64,000 bases of DNA from Gammaproteobacteria bacterium (GTDB lineage Bacteria > Pseudomonadota > Gammaproteobacteria > Burkholderiales > Nitrosomonadaceae), in the NCBI GenBank assembly GCA_015709615.1, contig CP054179.1:3038001-3102000 (forward strand). The letters run 5' to 3'. Below, piece after piece: positions 7,524 to 16,314 of the stretch (the stretch's first letter is position 1; each line of letters starts with the position of its first letter). The translations under genes were made by a program, and so were the position numbers. The notes beneath the pieces were generated by a model, which ran no database searches, was not told where the DNA came from, and saw only the letters and a list, made by a program, of their open reading frames with translations.

Positions 7524-8883
7524 ATCGAACAAAAAAATGCAACGGCATTACCGGATGCACAATGGCTTTTTTGTCATTTTGCTCCTGTTGCTGGTTTTTT
7601 TGCTCGGTTATCTTGCGCAGCAGACCCGGCAGCAATGGGACGTCAGTCAGAACGGGCGTAATAGCTTAAGCGAAGCAAGCATCGAAATATTGCAAAAATT
7701 GCAAGGAACGGTGCAGGTAATCGCATATGCTTCCGAACAGGATGCGCAACTGGGCGATATCCGTCAGATTATTACCGACTTTATTGCACTGTATCAGCGG
7801 GTGAAACCGGATCTTTCCTTGACGTTCATCGATCCGGTGGAACAGCCTGTCTTGGCGCAGGAAGCGGATGTGCAAGTCAACGGTGAACTGATCATCCGAT
7901 TCAATCAGAGAATCGAGCGTCTGACGGCCATCAACGAACAGGCGTTTTCCAATGCTCTGATGCGGTTGGCGCGCGGAGAGGATAAGTTGGTCGTCGAGTT
8001 AAGCGGGCATGGCGAACGCAAGCTTGACGGTAGCGCCAACTATGATCTTGGAGAATTCGGCCGTCATTTGCGTACCAATGGTTTTAGCAGCCGACAACTG
8101 AATCTTGCCATCGAAGCGGATATTCCCGCCGTCCATGCCAGCACGTTGTTGATTGCTTCGCCGCAGACCGATTTGTTGCCGGGAGAGGTGGAGAAGCTGT
8201 TGAATTATATCGACCGTGGCGGTAATTTGCTGTGGCTGGTCGATCAGGAATCGTTACGCGGCTTGCAGCCGTTAGCGGAAAAATTGCGCTTGACGCTGAC
8301 CCCCGGCGTTGTTGCCGATCCGCAAGCAGTGCAGCTCAAAGCGCCGATTACTTTCGCATTGGGGGCGATTTACGGGCCGCATGTGATAACCAGTGATTTC
8401 AATTACATTACCGTGTTTCCCTTTGCCCGTCAGCTTACAATCGATGAAAATGAGGAATGGCACAGTGTTGCTCTGGTTGAGGCGGCCCAGCAGGGGTGGG
8501 TTGAAACCGGCGATTTGAATGGCGAAATTACGTTTGATCAGGATGCGGATGTAGCGGGACCGGTCAGTATTGCGGTAGCGTTGTCGCGCAATATCGAGGA
8601 TCGCGAGCAGCGCGTTGTCGTTGTCGGCAGCGGGCATTTTCTCGCGAACACTTATTTGGGCAATGGCAGTAATCTGGATTTTGGCATCAACTTGATCAAC
8701 TGGCTGTCTGGCGATGAAGAACTGATCGTGATTCAACCGCGCGCAACGCTGGACAGCAGTTTGGTTTTAAGTGAATTCGAACTTACGCTGATTGCGCTCG
8801 GTTTTCTGATCGTGTTGCCTCTGTTATTTTTGATAAGCGGGATCGTGATCTGGTGGCGCCGCCGGAGAAAAATAGGACCATGA
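7516..8883 (+). CDS. GldG-like ABC-type auxiliary protein
   Basis: About 455 residues with one N-terminal membrane segment (about 20-38), a long periplasmic region with the IFT52/GldG-like fold, and a C-terminal membrane segment followed by RRRRK. The conserved N-terminal motif RQQWDVSQNGRNSLSEAS matches the family pattern (D.T....yslS). The ATG at 7516 is selected because GGAGAA lies at the right distance; it overlaps the end of the permease gene by eight bases. It probably forms part of the transport complex made by the two preceding genes. The function of this class in proteobacteria is undefined. Confidence 0.8.
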   Translation: MAESNKKMQRHYRMHNGFFVILLLLLVFLLGYLAQQTRQQWDVSQNGRNSLSEASIEILQKLQGTVQVIAYASEQDAQLGDIRQIITDFIALYQRVKPDLSLTFIDPVEQPVLAQEADVQVNGELIIRFNQRIERLTAINEQAFSNALMRLARGEDKLVVELSGHGERKLDGSANYDLGEFGRHLRTNGFSSRQLNLAIEADIPAVHASTLLIASPQTDLLPGEVEKLLNYIDRGGNLLWLVDQESLRGLQPLAEKLRLTLTPGVVADPQAVQLKAPITFALGAIYGPHVITSDFNYITVFPFARQLTIDENEEWHSVALVEAAQQGWVETGDLNGEITFDQDADVAGPVSIAVALSRNIEDREQRVVVVGSGHFLANTYLGNGSNLDFGINLINWLSGDEELIVIQPRATLDSSLVLSEFELTLIALGFLIVLPLLFLISGIVIWWRRRRKIGP

Positions 8884-9743
8884 CACACCACGCACGGCTT
8901 AATTTAATTATGACCGCCACGATCATCGTTTTGATCGTGTTTCTGTATTTCAGGCCGCAATCTTCCGGGAATATGGAGTACCCGGTTGCCAACGAATCGG
9001 CCGAGGCTGTGCGGCATTTGCGCATCGTCAAGCAGCAACAGGAAATTGTACTCAAGCGGCAAGACAATCAATGGTATCTGGAAAAACCGGTGCAAATCCG
9101 GGCTGACGATGAGAAGATTGGAAAGATTCTGGAAATTCTTCAAGCGCGCAGCCAGCAACGTTTTGAGAAAGCCGATTTGGGACGCTTTGGCTTGGAGCAC
9201 CCGCATGCGCAATTATTCATCGGCAATGCGCATTTTGATTTTGGCGGATTTGCACCGACCACTCACCAGCAATATGTAGCAGTCGGCGATTATGTCTATT
9301 TGCTTGCGCCTCGTTATGCACTGGCATTGCCACGCAACGCCGGCGATTGGGTTAATCCCCGATTGTTCGTTGCCGGTGAGATTCCGGTCAAATTTAAGTT
9401 GCCGCACGGAGAAGTGGCGTTGCATGATGGCAATTGGCGTGTGACACCGCAGCATGCAGCCGAAGCATTGAACGCGGCAACGCTGAAACATTGGGTGCAA
9501 TTGTGGCAAAGCGCACGAGCTGCTGAATTGAAAATGGCAGCCGAGCTGGACTCCGGTTTTGCCGAAACCGGTTCAGTAAGAATCGATTTGCAAGACGAGA
9601 GTGAAATCAGCTTAAAAGTCCTGCAAAATCAATCGTCTATCGTTTTGTTACGCGTGCCGGAAGGAATCGGCTATCAATTTCCGCTCGAGACAGGCCGTCA
9701 ATTGCTCGATCCCAATGCACTCGTAAACCAGGTGCTCCGATAG
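8880..9743 (+). CDS. DUF4340-domain protein, partner of the GldG-like ABC system
   Basis: A 287-residue protein with one N-terminal membrane segment (about residues 7-24) and an extracytoplasmic DUF4340 region. The typical sequence features are the WYLEKPVQIRADDEKIGKIL block and GRFGLEHPHAQLFIG. The start ATG at 8880 overlaps the preceding stop in an ATGA arrangement, implying coupled translation. DUF4340 genes regularly follow GldG-type genes, so the protein is probably the fourth component of the same envelope complex. Biochemical role unknown. mutM follows after three bases and is likely co-transcribed. Confidence 0.8.
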   Translation: MTHHARLNLIMTATIIVLIVFLYFRPQSSGNMEYPVANESAEAVRHLRIVKQQQEIVLKRQDNQWYLEKPVQIRADDEKIGKILEILQARSQQRFEKADLGRFGLEHPHAQLFIGNAHFDFGGFAPTTHQQYVAVGDYVYLLAPRYALALPRNAGDWVNPRLFVAGEIPVKFKLPHGEVALHDGNWRVTPQHAAEALNAATLKHWVQLWQSARAAELKMAAELDSGFAETGSVRIDLQDESEISLKVLQNQSSIVLLRVPEGIGYQFPLETGRQLLDPNALVNQVLR

Positions 9744-9746
9744 CCG

Positions 9747-10577
9747 ATGCCGGAATTACCAGAAGTCGAAACAACGTGCCGTGGAATCGCGCCGCATTTG
9801 ACGGGAAAAACGATTGCGCAAGCCGTAATCCGGAATTCCCGGTTGCGCTGGCCGGTACCGGATGAATTACCATCGTTGCTGCCGGGACTCACAATCCGGA
9901 GCGTAACGCGGCGCGCAAAATACCTGCTGCTGGATTGCGATGCGGGTGCGTTGCTCATTCATTTGGGAATGTCGGGAAGTTTGCGTATACTTTCAGCAAA
10001 ATCAGGGTATGACAGTGAACTGCCGCAAAAGCACGATCATTTTGATCTGGTTTTGCGCGATCAAACGATTCTGAGATTGCGCGATCCGCGCCGTTTTGGT
10101 GCAGTATTATGGCATGCGGGCGATGGTTTGCAGCATCCGCTGTTATTGAATCTCGGATCGGAGCCTTTGACAGCGGATTTCAGCGCGGCGCAGCTATTCG
10201 AGAAAACCAGAGGCAGCCGTACCGCCATCAAACAGACCTTGATGAATCATCACGTGGTGGTGGGTGTCGGTAATATTTATGCGAACGAAGCTTTGTTTTT
10301 GGCTGGGATCAATCCTAAAACCGCCGCTGGCAGAATCGCATTGCCGCGTTATGAAATACTGGTGCAAGCGGTGAAGCAAACTTTGCAGCTGGCGATCGAG
10401 GCGGGTGGCAGCACATTGCGTGATTTTGTTCACAGTGACGGAAGCTCGGGTTATTTTCAGCAGCAATATTGGGTTTACGGGCGTACCGGACAACTGTGCA
10501 AAAAATGTGCAGGGATCATCAAACACATCCGGCAAGGTCAGCGTTCCAGCTATTATTGTCCGTCTTGCCAGCATTGA
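9747..10577 (+). CDS. mutM: Formamidopyrimidine-DNA glycosylase
   Basis: This base-excision repair enzyme removes 8-oxoguanine and formamidopyrimidines and has AP-lyase activity. The 276-residue protein begins MPELPEVET, in which the proline becomes the N-terminal nucleophile, so the start is certain. The conserved lysine region (RRAKYLLL), the helix-two-turn-helix (VGVGNIYANEALF) and a C-terminal zinc finger with four cysteines (CKKC and CPSC) are all present. Length is normal. It sits three bases after the DUF4340 gene and 35 bases before proC. Confidence 0.97.
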   Translation: MPELPEVETTCRGIAPHLTGKTIAQAVIRNSRLRWPVPDELPSLLPGLTIRSVTRRAKYLLLDCDAGALLIHLGMSGSLRILSAKSGYDSELPQKHDHFDLVLRDQTILRLRDPRRFGAVLWHAGDGLQHPLLLNLGSEPLTADFSAAQLFEKTRGSRTAIKQTLMNHHVVVGVGNIYANEALFLAGINPKTAAGRIALPRYEILVQAVKQTLQLAIEAGGSTLRDFVHSDGSSGYFQQQYWVYGRTGQLCKKCAGIIKHIRQGQRSSYYCPSCQH

Positions 10578-10612
10578 TCGGGTGAAACGGATAATTTATT
10601 GAGAAGGGTCAT

Positions 10613-11425
10613 ATGAACATTACATTCATTGGCGGCGGAAACATGGCGTCCGCTTTAATCAGCGGATTACTGCAGCAAGGCTATGGTGCGGAACAACTGC
10701 ACGTAGTCGAGATCAACGCGGAAAGCCGTGACAAACTCAAGCAGTCATTTGGTATTTCAGCGGTGGCCGATCTTGCTGGCGGTATAGCCGATAGCGATGT
10801 CATTGTATTGGCCGTCAAGCCGCAACAGCTGTTCGAATTGACGCAGAAACTGGCGCCGCTGTTGAGTAATCAATTGATCCTATCGATTGCCGCGGGGATT
10901 CGCGTGGCCGATTTGATGCGCTGGCTGGGCGGATATCTGCGAGTGGTGCGTGCAATGCCTAATACGCCATCGCTGGTGCGCTCCGGTGTTGCAGGTCTGT
11001 ATGCCGCCGCTGGTATCAGTGATTCGGATAAAAAAAATGCCGAATCGATTCTTGCCGCGGTGGGCTCGACACTTTGGGTTGATGACGAGGAAATGCTGCA
11101 TGCCGTGACGGCGATTTCCGGCAGCGGACCGGCTTATGTTTTTTACTTTATTGAAGCAATGCAACAGGCGGCGATAGACTTGGGTCTGTCGCCATCCCAG
11201 GCCAGGCAGCTCAGCTTGCAGACATTCGCTGGCGCCAGTAAGCTGGCCGGCGTCAGCGATGAAGATGCGGCGACATTGCGCGCCCGAGTGACTTCCAGAG
11301 GCGGCACAACCGAGCAAGCGATCCTGGCTATGGAAAAAAATGATATTAAGTGTAAGATCATGGCTGCCATTGACGCCGCCTATAAACGTTCACGGGAATT
11401 AAGCGATGAATTCAGCAAAATATGA
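10613..11425 (+). CDS. proC: Pyrroline-5-carboxylate reductase
   Basis: It catalyses the last step of proline synthesis with NAD(P)H. The 270-residue protein has an N-terminal Rossmann motif (FIGGGNMASALI) and the cofactor-loop motif VLAVKPQQ. The central RAMPNTPSLVRSG block is followed by the family signature in ISGSGPAYVFYF and TSRGGTTEQAI. The start ATG has GAGAAGGG upstream. The next gene is yggT, and proC-yggT adjacency is widespread in proteobacteria. Confidence 0.97.
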   Translation: MNITFIGGGNMASALISGLLQQGYGAEQLHVVEINAESRDKLKQSFGISAVADLAGGIADSDVIVLAVKPQQLFELTQKLAPLLSNQLILSIAAGIRVADLMRWLGGYLRVVRAMPNTPSLVRSGVAGLYAAAGISDSDKKNAESILAAVGSTLWVDDEEMLHAVTAISGSGPAYVFYFIEAMQQAAIDLGLSPSQARQLSLQTFAGASKLAGVSDEDAATLRARVTSRGGTTEQAILAMEKNDIKCKIMAAIDAAYKRSRELSDEFSKI

Positions 11426-11493
11426 AGTGAAAGCATGCAATGAATCGTCAGCAATTTTTTAATCATCAGTTTTAGTTTTTTTGGGAAATTGTT

Positions 11494-12069
11494 ATGTCCA
11501 GTCAGATCTTGGTTTTTCTTGTTGATACTATTCTGGGGTTGCTTTCCTTGGCGTTGTTGTTGCGTTTTTATTTTCAGTTATTACGCGTTCCGTTCTACAA
11601 CTCAGTTTCCCAGTTTCTCATTGCGGTGACTGATTTTATGGTGCGTCCGGCGCGCCGATTTATTCCAGGTTGGGCTGGCATCGATTTGTCGACATTGATC
11701 CTGGCATGGTTGCTGGAAAGTTTTATCGTAACCAGCATGTTTATGGCACAAGGCTATGATTTCGAGGCGAATATTGTAACCTCGCTCGGGGTGATGGGAT
11801 TGCTGGGCATCGTCGAGATTATTGAAACTACGCTCTATATCGTACTGCTGGCGATTATCGTGCAAGCAGTTTTGTCGTGGGTTAATCCGCACAGTCCGTT
11901 AGCACCGCTGCTGGATAGCTTTACCAGCCCATTCCTGGCTGTTTTCCGCAGAAGGATTCCGCCGATCGCCAATGTCGATTTGTCTCCCTTGTTCGTGCTG
12001 ATTCTGATTCAGGTGCTATTGATGATCGTTGCCGGGATACATAAGGAAATCACCCTGATGCTTTTTTGA
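11494..12069 (+). CDS. YggT-family membrane protein
   Basis: A 191-residue inner-membrane protein with two YggT repeats, each made of a hydrophobic pair of helices around an amphipathic segment. The repeat motif is visible at FYNSVSQFLIAVTDFMVRPARR and again at LDSFTSPFLAVFRRRIPP. The family is conserved downstream of proC and is thought to affect ion balance or envelope organisation, without a fixed biochemical role. The gap after proC is 68 bases and a DUF167 gene follows after 15 bases, the usual proC-yggT-yggU order. Confidence 0.9.
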   Translation: MSSQILVFLVDTILGLLSLALLLRFYFQLLRVPFYNSVSQFLIAVTDFMVRPARRFIPGWAGIDLSTLILAWLLESFIVTSMFMAQGYDFEANIVTSLGVMGLLGIVEIIETTLYIVLLAIIVQAVLSWVNPHSPLAPLLDSFTSPFLAVFRRRIPPIANVDLSPLFVLILIQVLLMIVAGIHKEITLMLF

Positions 12070-12084
12070 TCGGTTGCTACGGTC

Positions 12085-12381
12085 ATGCGGTGGTACCGGT
12101 ATGATGAAGCGGACAATCTTGTTTTAACGCTGCATATTCAACCGGGTGCAAAAAATACCACGGCGGCAGGTTTGCATGGTGAAGCGCTCAAAATAAAACT
12201 CGCGGCACCGCCGGTTGAAGGTAAAGCAAATGCTGCATTGATAAAGTATCTTGCTGAGCGGTTTGATGTGCCGCTTTCCCGTGTGGTATTGAAACAAGGC
12301 GATAAATCACGTCATAAAGTAATCATGATTGTGCGGCCTGCGCATGGCCCGGAAGTGTTGTTTGATGAGGCGCCAAGCTGA
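12085..12381 (+). CDS. DUF167 (YggU-family) protein
   Basis: A small 98-residue cytoplasmic protein. It carries the family core LHIQPGAKNT, then LKIKLAAPPVEGKANAALIKYLAE, and near the end VVLKQGDKSRHKVI. Function is unknown in spite of solved homologous structures. It lies between yggT and sixA with short gaps and is presumably part of the same transcript. Confidence 0.92.
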   Translation: MRWYRYDEADNLVLTLHIQPGAKNTTAAGLHGEALKIKLAAPPVEGKANAALIKYLAERFDVPLSRVVLKQGDKSRHKVIMIVRPAHGPEVLFDEAPS

Positions 12382-12413
12382 TTATCGATAACTTTTTTAT
12401 TTGAAAAATTGCG

Positions 12414-12866
12414 ATGGAATTGATTTTGTGGCGTCATGCCGAAGCGGAAGACGGTTTTCCCGATGGCGCGCGCCAATTGACCGGAAAAGGATTGGATCAG
12501 GCAAGGCGCATGGCCGATTGGCTCAAACCAAAATTACCTGAAAATACAAGGATAATCGTCAGCCCGGCGCGCCGGACTCAGCAGACGGCGATGGCATTGG
12601 AGTCTGACTTTGTGACCGAAAGTGCGTTAGCTCCGGGTGCCAGTGCTCATGCCGTTCTAGCCGTGGCGGGCTGGCCTGTTGCGGGCGGTGTGGTCGTGAT
12701 CGTGGGTCATCAGCCTACACTGGGCGAAATCGCCGGTTGTTTGATTCCGGTCATACCTGCCGGGTTGCAGGTGAAAAAAGGATCTGTTTGGTGGATTCGG
12801 AATGAAGAAAAAGACGGGGTGATTGAACCTAAATTGCATACTGTCATTTATCCAGAAATGTTATGA
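12414..12866 (+). CDS. sixA: Phosphohistidine phosphatase SixA
   Basis: A 150-residue minimal histidine phosphatase. The catalytic motif is WRHAEAE near the N-terminus, the second catalytic region SPARRTQQTA follows, and the second histidine lies in VIVGHQPTLGEIA. SixA dephosphorylates phosphohistidine residues such as those of the nitrogen-related phosphotransferase protein NPr. The length fits SixA rather than phosphoglycerate mutase. It has 32 bases of spacing from DUF167 and 27 to the pseudouridine synthase. Confidence 0.88.
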   Translation: MELILWRHAEAEDGFPDGARQLTGKGLDQARRMADWLKPKLPENTRIIVSPARRTQQTAMALESDFVTESALAPGASAHAVLAVAGWPVAGGVVVIVGHQPTLGEIAGCLIPVIPAGLQVKKGSVWWIRNEEKDGVIEPKLHTVIYPEML

Positions 12867-12893
12867 GTTTTTCTCCGGTTCAATCCGGATGCT

Positions 12894-13439
12894 ATGCCTC
12901 GATTAATTCTATTTAACAAGCCCTACGGTGTGATTTGCCAATTTACACCGGAAAACGGTCATCAGTCGCTGAAAGACTTTATCCCATTACCGGACTTTTA
13001 TCCGGCGGGCAGATTGGATGCAGACAGCGAAGGCTTAGTATTGTTGACGGACAATGGTAAGCTGCAACAGCAGATTAGCGATCCGAAATTCAAATTACCC
13101 AAAACCTACTGGGTTCAGGTCGAAGGCAAGCCGGATGAAGCGGCACTTAATCAGCTTCGCCAGGGGGTGATTTTGAAAGATTTCAGAACTCGGCCGGCAG
13201 AAGTCAATCTAATCGCTGAGCCGGATCATCTCTGGCCGCGTACACCGCCTATCCGTTACCGCAAAAATATTGCCACAAGTTGGATATCTCTGATTATCAG
13301 TGAAGGTAAAAACCGTCAGGTAAGGCGAATGACGGCGGCCGCGCTTTTTCCCACATTGCGGTTAGTTCGTTATGCCATCGGTAAGCATACGTTGCAAGGT
13401 CTCGCACCGGGAGAATGGTGTCTATTGAAAGATGCTTGA
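12894..13439 (+). CDS. rluE: 23S rRNA pseudouridine synthase, RluE/RsuA family
   Basis: A 181-residue single-domain pseudouridine synthase lacking the N-terminal S4 domain, as in RluE. The family start LILFNKPYGVICQF is followed by the catalytic motif PAGRLDADSEGLVLLTDNG, whose aspartate attacks the base, and by the GKNRQVRRMTAA block. RluE modifies U2457 of 23S rRNA in E. coli; the target here is assigned by similarity. It is the last gene of the run that starts at proC. The 238 bases that follow are AT-rich and hold no gene. Confidence 0.88.
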   Translation: MPRLILFNKPYGVICQFTPENGHQSLKDFIPLPDFYPAGRLDADSEGLVLLTDNGKLQQQISDPKFKLPKTYWVQVEGKPDEAALNQLRQGVILKDFRTRPAEVNLIAEPDHLWPRTPPIRYRKNIATSWISLIISEGKNRQVRRMTAAALFPTLRLVRYAIGKHTLQGLAPGEWCLLKDA

Positions 13440-13677
13440 GAGAGCAATTATTGAGTAGGGATAACCGTAGATTTAAAACAAATAATCGTTGCAAATTGAT
13501 ATTTCATTTCTATCAGGTGTAGTATAAAATTTTAAAAGATAGTGAAAGTGAGTATTAATCTACTGTGAATGAAACAGTTGAAATTAGTGATATTGTCATT
13601 AAATTGATAGGTAGTTCGGGGGTTGTTTTTATATATCGGCTTGCATCTGAGTAAGCCTTTAAAGGATGGTAATTTAT

Positions 13678-14868
13678 ATGATTTCTGATTTTCTAACATT
13701 GATCTCAGGTGTGATCGATATGCCATGGTGGGGGTATGTTGTCGTCACTTTGGTTTTAACACATATCACCATTGCGTCAATTACAATTTATCTTCATCGC
13801 CATTCGGCACATAGAGCGTTGGAATTGCATCCAATACCGAGTCATTTTTTCCGTTTCTGGCTATGGTTGACGACCGGGATGGTTACCAAGCAATGGACTG
13901 CGATTCATCGTAAGCATCATGCCAAATGCGAGAGTAAAGATGATCCGCACAGTCCGGTCATTTACGGCATTAAGAAAGTTCTGGCCGAAGGCTCGGAGTT
14001 GTACAGAATAGAGGCGAAGAATCAGGAAACCTTAAAAAGATACGGTTACGGTACACCGGATGATTGGCTGGAACGGAATGTATACACTAAGCATAGTGCG
14101 AAAGGTGTTGCGCTGATGCTGATTATTAATGTGATTTTGTTTGGTCCCATTGGGTTAACGATATGGGCGGTGCAAATGATGTGGGCGCCGATCTTCGCTG
14201 CCGGTATCATCAATGGCGTTGGCCACTATTGGGGGTATCGTAATTTCCGCGCGGAAGACGCCAGTACGAATATTGTTCCGTGGGGCATTTTAATCGGCGG
14301 CGAGGAATTGCATAACAACCATCACGCGTATGCGACTTCTGCACGCTTATCCAATAAATGGTATGAGTTTGATATCGGTTGGTTGTATATCCGCACTCTG
14401 GAAATGCTCGGACTTGCAAAAGTTAAGAAAATTGCTCCGAAGCTGCGTATTGATAAAGCAAAAACCCAATGCGATTCGGATACGTTGCAAGCTGTGATTT
14501 CTCATCGTTATGAAGTTCTTGCCAAATATACAAAATCGTTAAAAGCAACTTTTGCCAATGAAATGATTCATTTGAAAGAAGCGGCGGCACAATACGGCGT
14601 GGATAACACAACTTTGAAACGCTGGATTTTGGCGGATTCCAAAACATTGCAGGAACATGAGCGCGAGAAACTAAATCAAGTGCTTAGTAATGCCAAAACA
14701 CTCGATAAAGTTTATACCATGCGCGAAGAGTTGGCCGAAATCTGGCAACGCTCCACAGCATCAACGGAAGAACTGGTTAAACAATTGGAAGATTGGTGCC
14801 GGCGTGCAGAAGAAAGCGGAATCGAAGTGTTAAGAACCTTTTCTCAGCGGTTACGGTGTTATGCATAA
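13678..14868 (+). CDS. Fatty-acid (acyl) desaturase, membrane di-iron type
   Basis: A 396-residue protein with a membrane desaturase core of about 250 residues. It holds the three histidine boxes HRHSAH, HRKHH and HNNHH that bind the di-iron centre, with paired membrane helices before box 1 and between boxes 2 and 3. It probably introduces a double bond in membrane acyl chains and so adjusts fluidity. Residues from about 270 to the end form a helical, charged C-terminal extension outside the usual desaturase domain. The ATG at 13678 is used because AAAGGA is too close to the ATG at 13666. The gene stands alone between an AT-rich spacer and a bidirectional terminator. Confidence 0.9.
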   Translation: MISDFLTLISGVIDMPWWGYVVVTLVLTHITIASITIYLHRHSAHRALELHPIPSHFFRFWLWLTTGMVTKQWTAIHRKHHAKCESKDDPHSPVIYGIKKVLAEGSELYRIEAKNQETLKRYGYGTPDDWLERNVYTKHSAKGVALMLIINVILFGPIGLTIWAVQMMWAPIFAAGIINGVGHYWGYRNFRAEDASTNIVPWGILIGGEELHNNHHAYATSARLSNKWYEFDIGWLYIRTLEMLGLAKVKKIAPKLRIDKAKTQCDSDTLQAVISHRYEVLAKYTKSLKATFANEMIHLKEAAAQYGVDNTTLKRWILADSKTLQEHEREKLNQVLSNAKTLDKVYTMREELAEIWQRSTASTEELVKQLEDWCRRAEESGIEVLRTFSQRLRCYA

Positions 14869-14881
14869 CAGCAAGTAATGC

Positions 14882-14921
14882 CAACAATAAAAAACCCGCT
14901 TTGGCGGGTTTTTTATTGTTG
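14882..14921. terminator. Bidirectional Rho-independent terminator
   Basis: A perfect inverted repeat with 18-base arms (14882-14899 and 14904-14921) and a TTTG loop. The GC core is CCCGC/GCGGG, flanked by A-runs on one side and T-runs on the other. It can stop the desaturase transcript from the left and the rpmB-rpmG transcript from the right. Confidence 0.93.
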
Positions 14922-14935
14922 AAATTATTACGAAT

Positions 14936-15091
14936 CTATTTGAGCTTTGTTTCTTTGTACTTAACGTGTTTTCTTGCAACAGGGTCGAACTTCATTATTT
15001 CTATTTTCTCAGGTTTGGCACGTTTATTTTTGGTGGTTGTATAAAAGTGTCCTGTACCCGCAGAGGATTCAAGTTTAATTTTTTCACGCAT
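14936..15091 (-). CDS. rpmG: Large ribosomal subunit protein bL33
   Basis: A 51-residue basic protein read on the minus strand from the ATG at 15091 to the stop at 14936-14938. The N-terminus MREKIKLESSAGTGHFYTTT and the end KHVKYKETKLK are diagnostic of L33. It is the zinc-free form, lacking the CxxC pairs. GGAGTTATCGC precedes the start. It follows rpmB by 32 bases in the usual rpmB-rpmG operon and ends just before a bidirectional terminator. Confidence 0.95.
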   Translation of the reverse strand: MREKIKLESSAGTGHFYTTTKNKRAKPEKIEIMKFDPVARKHVKYKETKLK

Positions 15092-15123
15092 TGCGATAAC
15101 TCCTTAACTAACCTAATGGTTTC

Positions 15124-15360
15124 CTAAATGCTTTTACCTTCCGAGCGCATTTTCGCCAGCACCGCATCAATACCGTTCTTGTCGATAGTGCGTAGCGCAG
15201 CATTAGTTAATCGTAAACTAATCCAGCGATTCTCGCTTTCAACCCAAAACCGGCGGCGTTGCAGATTGGGTAGAAAACGTCTTTTGGTTTTGTTGTTCGC
15301 ATGGGAAACATTATGACCCGACATCGGTTTTTTGCCAGTTACTTCACATACTCGTGCCAT
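15124..15360 (-). CDS. rpmB: Large ribosomal subunit protein bL28
   Basis: A 78-residue ribosomal protein. It begins MARVCEVTGKKPMSGHNVSH, the typical L28 start, and contains KTKRRFLPNLQRRRFWVES. The length is standard. GGAG lies at a normal distance before the ATG. First gene of rpmB-rpmG; radC upstream on the same strand is a conserved neighbour. Confidence 0.97.
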   Translation of the reverse strand: MARVCEVTGKKPMSGHNVSHANNKTKRRFLPNLQRRRFWVESENRWISLRLTNAALRTIDKNGIDAVLAKMRSEGKSI

Positions 15361-15418
15361 GTTAGCGCACTCCAGAATTTCTAAAAGCGGCGATTATATC
15401 CTGATTTGGGTGATTTAC

Positions 15419-16093
15419 TCAAATTAAATCATTCTCGGCAAATGAGAAAGCGGTGCCACTGCCTATAATAAAGTGATCCAGCACTTTGACATCGATCATG
15501 GTTAGTGCCTGTTTCAAGGATTGTGTCAATGTTTTGTCGGCCTGACTGGGTTCAGCAACCCCCGAAGGATGGTTATGCGCAAAGATAATCGCGGCCGCGT
15601 TATGATGTAGCGCACGTTTAATGACCTCACGGGGATAAACACTGGCTTGGGTTAGTGTGCCGCTGAATAATTCTTCAGTGACGATCGTATGGTTCTTGGC
15701 ATCCAAAAAGATACCGATAAATACTTCGTGCTGCTTGTTTGCTAAACTTAAGCGCAGAAAATTGCGTACCAGTTCAGGTGAACTCAGTGCATTGCCGCTT
15801 TTCAACTCCTCGCTGAGTGAGCGTCGAGCCATTTCCAACACGGCTTGTAGTTGCGCATATTTTGCGCTGCCCATTCCCGGTATTTGGCAAAAACTGGTTT
15901 GGCTGGCTGCAAATATGTTGGTTAAGCTGCCGAAGTGTGAAAGTAACTCCCGTGCCAGATCTACGGCGCTTTTACCCGTGATCCCGGTGCGCAGAAATAT
16001 CGCCAGTAGTTCGGTATCCGAAAGGGCAGTAACGCCTTTTTGTAATAATTTCTCGCGCGGCCGCTCGGATACCGGCCAATTTGTAATTGCCAT
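15419..16093 (-). CDS. radC: RadC-family JAB1/MPN-domain protein
   Basis: A 224-residue protein with an N-terminal helix-hairpin-helix-like region (PGMGSAKYAQLQAVLEMARR) and a C-terminal JAMM metal site, HNHPSG followed by an aspartate (SQAD). The first motif, WPVSERPREKLLQKG, is the standard RadC start and fixes the ATG at 16093; an upstream in-frame extension of 36 residues is not conserved-looking. Despite the name, a role in recombination repair is not established for this family. It lies upstream of rpmB and divergent from coaBC. Confidence 0.93.
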   Translation of the reverse strand: MAITNWPVSERPREKLLQKGVTALSDTELLAIFLRTGITGKSAVDLARELLSHFGSLTNIFAASQTSFCQIPGMGSAKYAQLQAVLEMARRSLSEELKSGNALSSPELVRNFLRLSLANKQHEVFIGIFLDAKNHTIVTEELFSGTLTQASVYPREVIKRALHHNAAAIIFAHNHPSGVAEPSQADKTLTQSLKQALTMIDVKVLDHFIIGSGTAFSFAENDLI

Positions 16094-16314
16094 AAGCTCT
16101 AGTGAAATACTGAGTGATGTAAAATGAAATTCGTTGCCGGTACTAATAAGGGCTGGCTGCGACTTGCCGCATAATCGTAATTTTGTCAGTGATAGCGGCA
16201 CGCAACGTGGCTATGTTGAGTAGAATCGGCATATTACGCGCGGGCTTTTGTAGATAAGTCTTGCGCTCTGCGCACCGGCTGGATTAAGTTTATTTGGAAT
16301 TTTTCTTATCGATT

